From the NCBI GenBank assembly GCA_035297145.1, contig DATGZN010000027.1:1-64000 (forward strand): 64,000 nt of DNA, given 5' to 3'. This document shows, in pieces, positions 9,275 through 16,194 of this stretch (position 1 is its first letter; the number at the start of each line of letters is the position of its first letter). A program made the translations under genes and the position numbers. Under the pieces are notes generated by a model that was not told the DNA's origin, did no database searches, and saw only the letters and a program-made list of their open reading frames with translations. The DNA comes from QHXW01 sp035297145 (GTDB lineage Bacteria; Acidobacteriota; Terriglobia; Bryobacterales; Bryobacteraceae).

Positions 9275-9742
9275 ATGAAGAAGCTAGCCTTAGGGTTGTT
9301 ACTGGCGGGTCTGCTTTGCGCAGACGATCCAACCAATTTCGCCGGGATGGTGAGGATGCAGACCCCAATAGCGGGGCTCAACGACATAACGGCACCAGTA
9401 GTTTATCAAGAGGGGCCTAAGTCGGCCAGCCACCCAGAGCCATATAACATAATCTGGATAACACCAGCCGCACCATCAGAGGCTTGGTCAGGGAACACGC
9501 CCATTATCTTCGAGGGGACCATAACGGTTCAGGGGCAGCAACAAGAGCCGTACAACTTCATCACTGCGCGTGAGAATGTCATCATACAGAGTCCATCAGG
9601 CCAGTATTACTCCTTCTTCATGTATCCAGCCCACCCGGTTACACAGGCAGCGATGCAGACTGGTGTGACTACCTACGTTGGGCTGGTGAAGATAACGTTT
9701 GATACAACGAAGGTTGTCATAGGATGGACGAAGAAGCCGTGA
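9275..9742 (+). CDS. Small secreted protein of unknown function
   Basis: 155 residues. A clear signal peptide (MKKLALGLLLAGLLCAD) is followed by a ~135-residue beta-rich mature chain with no recognised motif. A purine-rich ribosome site (gaaagggg) lies at good distance from the ATG. Base composition and codon use appear lower in GC than the neighbours (many ATA, ACA and CCA codons), which would fit recent acquisition. A hairpin repeat starts two bases after the stop codon and may end or stabilise its transcript. The function is unknown. Confidence 0.65.
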   Translation: MKKLALGLLLAGLLCADDPTNFAGMVRMQTPIAGLNDITAPVVYQEGPKSASHPEPYNIIWITPAAPSEAWSGNTPIIFEGTITVQGQQQEPYNFITARENVIIQSPSGQYYSFFMYPAHPVTQAAMQTGVTTYVGLVKITFDTTKVVIGWTKKP

Positions 9743-9744
9743 GG

Positions 9745-9780
9745 AGGGCTCACGTACCCGAGCCCGACCTCCGGCTCGCC
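9745..9780 (+). repeat. 36-bp hairpin repeat, copy 1
   Basis: Immediately after the stop at 9742. The unit contains two overlapping inverted repeats: gggctc...gagccc, then gagcc...ggctc sharing the middle arm, so two alternative stem-loops can form. A second copy with 31 of 36 bases identical lies at 46314-46349, also 3' of a plus-strand gene. There is no T-tract, so it resembles a REP-like or attenuator/stability element more than a classical terminator. Confidence 0.6.
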
Positions 9781-9782
9781 AT

Positions 9783-10238
9783 TCAACGGGCTTTGGCTTC
9801 CCAATCGCGCACAAGGCGCTTGGGGGCTACAAGCCGCCACGCATCAACAAGCAGATCGCTAAGCTGTTTTTGATCCACTGTTGACAGTCGCACGATCACC
9901 CCAGGATAGTTCTTGTAGTGAGGCGTCACGAAAAACGCCTCAGGATTCAATTCCAGCAGATGCTCTCGCCGGTCAAAATCGATGCGGACAATCACGAACT
10001 CCTCGTTGTCAGGTACCCCGCCGGGGCGACTTCGTTCATTGCTTGCCAAGTACGCAAGGACCTTTCCCGCAACCCGAACCACCTCTCTACCGCCGTCCGC
10101 TTCCTTTTGACAACCGGGGAAGATCTCCCCGAGGAAATCACAGACGGCGGTCCACGACCGCAGATAACCAGCCTCGATGAGCCTGAGCTTCCCTCGTCGT
10201 CGCTTATTCGTGACGGTAGCCGATCTAGTACGTCTCAT
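9783..10238 (-). CDS. MmcQ/YjbR-like family protein
   Basis: About 151 residues. The C-terminal ~90 residues (KVLAYL, FVIVRIDFDRREHLLELNPEAFFVTPHYKNYPGV, LLVDAWRLVAPKRLV) carry the typical YjbR/MmcQ-like signature, a CyaY-like fold sometimes described as DNA-binding. The frame is open to 10334, but ATG at 10238 is chosen because GAAAGGAG sits five bases upstream of it. The first ~35 residues are basic and probably unstructured. No operon partner is visible. Cellular function is not established for this family. Confidence 0.75.
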   Translation of the reverse strand: MRRTRSATVTNKRRRGKLRLIEAGYLRSWTAVCDFLGEIFPGCQKEADGGREVVRVAGKVLAYLASNERSRPGGVPDNEEFVIVRIDFDRREHLLELNPEAFFVTPHYKNYPGVIVRLSTVDQKQLSDLLVDAWRLVAPKRLVRDWEAKAR

Positions 10239-10317
10239 TGGGCTCCTTTCGCGAGGGCTCGATCGCCGAGATCCGGGACCGAAAATATTTTGACAGAAAA
10301 CCGGTCCGCGAGGGAGT

Positions 10318-10898
10318 TGCCCCGAGGCCTTCATCCCCTATTCGGTGGCAGGGTATGGCCAGGACGTGATCTTCGTGCACACCGTGGGCAACCCAGTGGC
10401 GCTGAACCGCAGTCTCACGGCGGAGATTCTGCGGGTGGACCGGAGCGTTATTCCGCAGCAGACGATGACGCTGGACGACATTCTGGGCATCGGCCAGTAC
10501 GCCCAGCCGCGCTTCGGCCTCGTGCTGTTTTCCGTGTTCGCGGGCATCGGACTGGTGCTGGTGACAATCGGCGTTTACAGCGTCGTCTCCTGGATACTCA
10601 CGCAGCAGCGGCATGAGATCGGTATTCGCATGGCTCTGGGTGCGAGCACGGGCGATGTCCGCTCGATGGTCCTCACGAGCACTCTGCGGTTCGTGTTGAT
10701 GGGCGTGGCGGCCGGCATCGTGCTGGCATGGGTGGTCGGCCGGTGCTGGCGAGCCAGCTTTGGGGAGTGTCGGGATACGATCCGGTGACGCTGTGCGCGG
10801 TGATCGCGGTTCTCATCGTCGTGGGGCTGGCGGCGGCGTACGTGCCATCGCTGCGCGCGACTAGGGTGGATCCGGCTGTCTGCCTGCGTTGGGAATGA
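10318..10898 (+). pseudogene. C-terminal remnant of MacB/ADOP-type ABC transporter permease, frameshifted
   Basis: The fragment starts mid-protein (EAFIPYSVAGYGQDVIFVHTVGNP) and runs through the periplasmic tail and the FtsX-like membrane part (QPRFGLVLFSVFAGIGLVLVTIGVYSVVSW, then EIGIRMALGAS). Near 10,740 the frame breaks. The natural continuation (VLASQLWGVSGYDPVTL, AAAYVPSLRATRVDPAVCLRWE) is in another frame and stops at 10896-10898, as if one base had been lost in a ggccgg(g) run. The first ~600 residues expected for these permeases are absent. It is a dead fragment; the unbroken frame alone ends at 10788. Confidence 0.8.
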
Positions 10899-10936
10899 AC
10901 CAGTTAATCAGCCGCAGATGCCGGCGCAAGTAGGTA

Positions 10937-12499
10937 TCATCTTCTGAGCACGAAGCCCGCATCCACCCAATCGGCCAGATCCAGCGGACTTCGGCTTCCT
11001 GCATCCGTAGCCACCACGTTAATGAGCCGGCTGTGCGCTGGGATGGCTACGTCGAAACGCCAAGGGACCTGCCCAAGGCGCATGATCGGGCTTTCGGATG
11101 CCAGATTCCCGTCGATGTATATCTGAAACTGAACGCTCGGATAAGTCGCTAGAAAACGCGCTTGTGGACGCTGTTCGAATGGATCGTCGTCAATGCCGGC
11201 TTGCGCCACGAACCGGTCATAGTTCGGCTGGGTCTCGTAGAGCAGGTTGGCCGGAGCGCGCATGCCCACACCCCTTTGGTAAGTGGTGTCGCGGATCTTG
11301 AGTGGTCCGCCGGTGAACGCTTGGTTGGTCTTCGGCTCCCATCGCCATTCCGGCCTGGCAGGTTTAACCGGTTCGAGCTGATCGAGATAGATGTCCGGTT
11401 TTGGCGGCAAAGGCGCAAGGTGAACAAAATAGCCATCGCTCACAAGGCTCACGCGGCGTCCGTTTTCAAAGGCGGCGGTTCGCAACTGCGCGGTTTTCGT
11501 CAAAACCAGCGGCTTCGTATAGAGGGGTGACTTGGCGTTCGGTTCGACTCCGTCAAGCGTGTAGTGGATGTCGGCGCCCTTCTGATTCGGAGTGCTGAGA
11601 GTGAGCCTCACAGAATCCAGGAATAAGTAGGGCCACGCTTTCGTTCCCCACGGAGTGAGGCGGACCTTTTCAACCACCCAGCTGTCGCTCCAGGCCCCGG
11701 CCTTTCTAATCTCCTCAGCGATATTGATGGTCGGAATACCGGAACGTTCGACATCGGCAATGTCCTTCTCAGTGCCAAGGTCAGGAGTAAAGCCCGTGTC
11801 CGGATCGTAAGAGGTTTCGGCGTCGGTCAAGTCGCGTGCCAGGATGCACTTTAGTCCAGCCGACGTCATGGGCGCTATTCCTTCCGGCTTATTCATGACG
11901 CAAAGATTGGTGTTGACGCCCATGTAAATCAGATGCGTCAGGCCGCGCTGCTTATAAACCGAATACAACTCATCCGGGTCGCCCACGATCCAGTCGTCGC
12001 CGGATATCACCAGATTGGGGTCCATTCCATCCCAGCCATAGTGGACGTGGCACACAATGCCCGGTCCGCACATGCACTTGTCCGGCCGCACTGTGGGCAC
12101 ACTGAATGGGCAGGAGAAATTGCTGACGTGTGGAAGCGGGGAGCGAGGAAGCGCGATCGCCCGTTCACGCTGTGGCGTACCGGCATATTGGCTGGCCACA
12201 TCTGTAGGCGCCCAGATGATCTGCATGCCGAGCCGCCGCGCTACCTCGACCACCTTGTTCATTCTGGGCACCAGAGCCGCGCACCGATGGGCATTGGTCA
12301 TGCAATCGTTGGTATTCCACATATCGATGATGACGATGCCAATCTTTGTTGGATCGATCCGGTCAGCGGCGGTGCGAATCACGCCGCTTTCGCGGTCCCG
12401 TGTCTGAAGTGTAAGGCTCAGGGCCGTCGCTGAGCGTCCCACCAACGGAATTGAGACGGTCAGCGCCAGGACGGCGCACCAGACCCTTAACATTCGCAT
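10937..12499 (-). CDS. Secreted isochorismatase-fold hydrolase with chitobiase-C-like and NPCBM-like domains
   Basis: 520 residues: signal peptide (~1-26); cysteine-hydrolase/isochorismatase-like domain (~50-265) with IVIIDMWN near the N-terminus and NTNLCV placing the likely nucleophile at Cys200; a beta-sandwich of the chitobiase C-terminal type (~290-350, DIHYTLDGVEPNAKSPLY); and an NPCBM-like carbohydrate-binding domain (~385-515, RGVGMRAPANLLYE, DDDPFEQRP). The catalytic part is a member of an amide/N-C bond-cleaving superfamily; the appended domains point to a glycan-bound substrate. It lies 63 bp downstream of a TonB receptor on the same strand and probably shares its transcript. Confidence 0.8.
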   Translation of the reverse strand: MRMLRVWCAVLALTVSIPLVGRSATALSLTLQTRDRESGVIRTAADRIDPTKIGIVIIDMWNTNDCMTNAHRCAALVPRMNKVVEVARRLGMQIIWAPTDVASQYAGTPQRERAIALPRSPLPHVSNFSCPFSVPTVRPDKCMCGPGIVCHVHYGWDGMDPNLVISGDDWIVGDPDELYSVYKQRGLTHLIYMGVNTNLCVMNKPEGIAPMTSAGLKCILARDLTDAETSYDPDTGFTPDLGTEKDIADVERSGIPTINIAEEIRKAGAWSDSWVVEKVRLTPWGTKAWPYLFLDSVRLTLSTPNQKGADIHYTLDGVEPNAKSPLYTKPLVLTKTAQLRTAAFENGRRVSLVSDGYFVHLAPLPPKPDIYLDQLEPVKPARPEWRWEPKTNQAFTGGPLKIRDTTYQRGVGMRAPANLLYETQPNYDRFVAQAGIDDDPFEQRPQARFLATYPSVQFQIYIDGNLASESPIMRLGQVPWRFDVAIPAHSRLINVVATDAGSRSPLDLADWVDAGFVLRR

Positions 12500-12562
12500 C
12501 GCCCGATAACTTCAGACCACAAATTTACCAAACGCCGGTCGATAGAGACCAATCGCAATCGT

Positions 12563-15500
12563 TCAGAACAGCAACTTCAGCGCAACCTGCCCGATTCGCG
12601 GAGCGTTGGCATTAGTGACATATCCGAAGGTCCCGTTGAGAATGCTGCCCTGCGGACCCTGGAACTGCGTGTGATTGAACACGTTGAAGAACTCAAAGCG
12701 CAACTGCAACACCTTGGACTCGGTGATGTGGGTGTCTTTCAGCAGCGCCAGGTCGAAATTGTTGATGCCGGGCCCCTGGAACATACGCCTGTCGGCAGTG
12801 CCCAGTTGTCCGAGGGTCTCCGGGCTGAACTGGGATGGATTGAAGTAAGCCTGCCCGGAGCGTGGGTCACGGTTGAATGTCAGGGTGCCTCCGTTGTAGT
12901 TAGGCGTGTCCACCGGGTTACCGGCGCCGGGGTTGGGGGTACCCAGCAGAGAGTGATCGTCGTTCTCTGTTAGAGTCACGGGCAATCCGCTGGCGAACCG
13001 CGTGATACCGGTCAACACCCAGCCGTTGGTCAGACGGCCACCGTGCAGTTTATTGAACGGCAGATCGTAGTGGTAGCTCACCACGAAGTTCTGCGGACAG
13101 TTGAAAGAAGAAATGGCACGGCCCAGCCGCTGGTTCACAACGTTGATCTGCTCCGACCACCCGGAAGAGTCGTCAATCGCTTTGCTCCAGGTGTAGGCGC
13201 CCAGCAGCTCGAGCGGCCCGCTGCGGTGCCGGAAGCTCACCTGCATGGAATTGTAATTGGAGTTTCCAATGGTGATGTAGTAACCATCGCTACCGAACGC
13301 GTTGCCCAACGGACCGCGTGTCCCGTTAACCACCTGACCGTTCGCCCGGGTGAATATCGTGTTCTCGCTGTTTGGTCCACACGTGGCGCCACCGGGGATC
13401 ACGTCGCTGGGCTGGCTGAGGCCCAAACACAGCGCGGGATTGCCGGGATTCGCCTCCAGATTGCTAAGCAGATTGTGTCCCTGCGTGCCCACATAGCTGA
13501 CGCTCAGCAGACTGGCATTGCCGATTTGCCGTTGGATCGAGAGACTGTAATCCTCCGCGTACGGGACGCGATTCCCGTGCCAGAAGCCCGGGGAGCTCGA
13601 AATGGGTTCGAAATGCGCCCAATTGACCGAGTTGTCGGGATTGCTGGCGGAAACGTTTGGCGGCGGAAAACTAACCGGGAAGCGTTGCCCCTCCACAAAG
13701 CCGGTCTCGCGATCCACGTAGGGCGTGACGAACAGCGGGGGAGCTGGATTACTCCAGAAGTAGCCGAAAGGCGCGTCACCGTTTGCGTTAAATCCTGTCG
13801 CGTTCTCAAAAGCGGTGTAGAAGACACCGAACGAAGCGCGGACGCTGGTTTTACCCGGCCCACCGAAAATCTTCCCGCTCGGCGACCAGGCTAGCCCCAC
13901 ACGAGGAGCGAAATTGTTGTGCCGCACCGGCGCCATGGTTTTGGGAATGCCCGGATCGCCGGGGAAAACCCATCCGGTGGGCGAACCTGGAAACACTTTC
14001 GACTGCAGACCGGGCACGATGGTTTCGAGCTCGCCCTGCGCCTCGTACCACGGCGAGGTGATTTCATACCGCAGACCGTAATTGAAGGTCAGGCTGGATT
14101 TGACACGCCAGCTATCCTGCGCATAGAGGCCCAGGTAGTAGGCGCGCGTGTGAAACGTCTCAGACGCGCCCTGCTGGAATTGGTTGGGAGCACCGACTAG
14201 AAAATCAACCCAGTCGCTGCCCGTCTCCTGGCCATTGAAGCTGAAGGTCCCATCGTTGGCGCCAAAGTTGTATTGGGTGATCTGATCGTAGTGGGCGCTC
14301 CCGCCGAACTTGAAAGTGTGGGTACCCTTCACAAGGGAAAAGTTATCCATCAATTGATAGGTGTTGTTGTACTGGCCCGAGAAATATGCGGGAACACCGA
14401 TGCTGAAATTGTTGAAGCCGATCTGCGGGACGCCCTCGAATTGCTTGTCCTGTATCACCAGGCCCAGCGTGCTGGGGCCGGTGACAAAGCCCAGAGAATC
14501 CAGGGTAACGCCTGTTCCCTGGCCCGGGAAAAAGCCATCCGTCATCCGCATGTAATGCAGGCGCAGCTCGTTGACTGCGGTTGGGCCGAGGGTCTTGGTG
14601 TCGGCAATGTTGGCCATCTGCGCCCGCCCGATGTTGTTCGGTGTAAAGCCGGGGAGATTCACTGAGGCATAGGGGTTGGCCTGAGTAAAATTGTCGATGA
14701 AGTAATAGCCTGATATCAGGCCGAAACGGCTGTTGTAATCCAGACGGTAGCTGCCCTTGTCGTCATTTAACGTCTCGTTAGCCGATGATGTGGAGAAATA
14801 CTGACCGGAATTGGCCGCCGGGATGTATTTCATGAGTTTCTGCGACGGCGTGGTGATCACCGATTGCGGAATCACGGCGTTGGGGAAAACGCAATCCGAG
14901 CTCAGCGCACATCCGGGAGTATAGTAGTGCTCGCCCGGTGTGACGGTGTAGCCAAGTTTTTGGGAAAGCTGGTTCGCCCAATACCCGCCAGTGACGGTTC
15001 CCGTAAGCTGGCTCGCCAAGTCAGAAACATTGCCCTGGCGGTCCGCGGCTGAAGGCACCAGGATGTCGCCGGTGCTTTGACCGACGATCTGCCGCGATCC
15101 CTGGTAATCCACAAAGAAGAACAGCTTGTCCCGGATGATGCGCCCACCACCCGTCGCGCCGAACTGGTTCTGGATGAACTTGCCGAGGTTGGGGCTGTAG
15201 AAGTTGCGGGCGTCGAGATCGGTGTTACGGAGAAACTCGAAGACATCGCCATGAAAATCGTTCGCGCCGGATTTGGTGATGGCGTTGATCTGACCGCCGC
15301 TATAGTTGCCGTATTCGGCATCGAAATTATTGGTGATGATGCGGAACTCGGCAATGGAGTCGAGGTTGGGAATGATCGTGGTGCCCATATATGCTCCCTC
15401 CTCGACGTTTCCGCCGTTGACCATGAACCCATTGGCGGCCTCCCGCTGGCCGTTGACCGACAGGCTGCCGGCGTTGAGATTGCCCGACGGGCTCAACACG

Positions 15501-16015
15501 CTGTACTGCCCCGAGGAGGTCGGTGTCACGCCCGGTTGCAGTGCCAGCAAGTCCGTGTAGCTTCGGCCATTGAGCGGAACGGTCGTCATTTTGGTCTCGC
15601 TGATCACCTCGCCCATCTGGGTATTGGTAGTCTCTACTTGGACGGCGGCGGCATTGACGGTGACCTCCTGGCTGGCCTCGCCGAGTTGCAACGGAATATC
15701 CACCTGCAGCGCGGTGTTGACGTCCAGTGTCAAGCCTGTCTGCTTGAAGTCCTTGAAGCCTTTGGCGCGCACGTCCAGATCGTAGCGGCCAACGGCAAGC
15801 GCCGGAAACGAATAGAAGCCCGCGGAATCAGTTTTCGTGACTGTTTTGATGCCGGTCTGTGTTTCGATAGCCGCCACATCGGCTTCGGGTATCACAGCAC
15901 TGGTCGGATCTTTCACCGTGCCGGAAACGCGGCCGGTGACCGCACCGAAAGTCGCCGGAGTACAAAGGCAAATCAGCAACATAGCTGCGGCTGCGAAATA
16001 CGACGGTAGTCTCAT
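12563..16015 (-). CDS. Oar-like TonB-dependent outer-membrane receptor
   Basis: 1,150 residues. Signal peptide, then a carboxypeptidase-regulatory-like domain (~28-110, GRVSGTVKDPTSAVIPEADV), a plug domain (~120-250, ending around GGQINAITKSGANDFHGDVFEFLRN), and a long beta-barrel closing in a terminal Phe (IGQVALKLLF), the outer-membrane export signature. A strong ribosome site (GAGGAGGGGG) lies just before the ATG. Acidobacteria carry dozens of these; the ligand is usually a large carbohydrate or peptide but cannot be read from sequence. It is transcribed with the isochorismatase-fold gene and divergently from the cytochrome lipoprotein gene at 16195. Confidence 0.9.
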   Translation of the reverse strand: MRLPSYFAAAAMLLICLCTPATFGAVTGRVSGTVKDPTSAVIPEADVAAIETQTGIKTVTKTDSAGFYSFPALAVGRYDLDVRAKGFKDFKQTGLTLDVNTALQVDIPLQLGEASQEVTVNAAAVQVETTNTQMGEVISETKMTTVPLNGRSYTDLLALQPGVTPTSSGQYSVLSPSGNLNAGSLSVNGQREAANGFMVNGGNVEEGAYMGTTIIPNLDSIAEFRIITNNFDAEYGNYSGGQINAITKSGANDFHGDVFEFLRNTDLDARNFYSPNLGKFIQNQFGATGGGRIIRDKLFFFVDYQGSRQIVGQSTGDILVPSAADRQGNVSDLASQLTGTVTGGYWANQLSQKLGYTVTPGEHYYTPGCALSSDCVFPNAVIPQSVITTPSQKLMKYIPAANSGQYFSTSSANETLNDDKGSYRLDYNSRFGLISGYYFIDNFTQANPYASVNLPGFTPNNIGRAQMANIADTKTLGPTAVNELRLHYMRMTDGFFPGQGTGVTLDSLGFVTGPSTLGLVIQDKQFEGVPQIGFNNFSIGVPAYFSGQYNNTYQLMDNFSLVKGTHTFKFGGSAHYDQITQYNFGANDGTFSFNGQETGSDWVDFLVGAPNQFQQGASETFHTRAYYLGLYAQDSWRVKSSLTFNYGLRYEITSPWYEAQGELETIVPGLQSKVFPGSPTGWVFPGDPGIPKTMAPVRHNNFAPRVGLAWSPSGKIFGGPGKTSVRASFGVFYTAFENATGFNANGDAPFGYFWSNPAPPLFVTPYVDRETGFVEGQRFPVSFPPPNVSASNPDNSVNWAHFEPISSSPGFWHGNRVPYAEDYSLSIQRQIGNASLLSVSYVGTQGHNLLSNLEANPGNPALCLGLSQPSDVIPGGATCGPNSENTIFTRANGQVVNGTRGPLGNAFGSDGYYITIGNSNYNSMQVSFRHRSGPLELLGAYTWSKAIDDSSGWSEQINVVNQRLGRAISSFNCPQNFVVSYHYDLPFNKLHGGRLTNGWVLTGITRFASGLPVTLTENDDHSLLGTPNPGAGNPVDTPNYNGGTLTFNRDPRSGQAYFNPSQFSPETLGQLGTADRRMFQGPGINNFDLALLKDTHITESKVLQLRFEFFNVFNHTQFQGPQGSILNGTFGYVTNANAPRIGQVALKLLF

Positions 16016-16194
16016 CGGACCCCCCTCCTCGTTCGGATCGGCCTAACAGCCGACTTTTCGATGAGCACAAAAATATCACGCACCTAGGGCGTTTACAAGT
16101 GAATTCAACAAAAAGTCAAGATCCTGGTGCTTGAGCGTGGGTGTCACAGGCCCGAGAAACACCTCCGGCAGGAATCCTGCGTTAGAATCCACGA

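Noticed and set aside
15077..16009. 310-codon plus-strand frame opposite the first TonB receptor
   Set aside because: Antisense shadow of a conserved receptor gene in high-GC sequence; no motif of its own.
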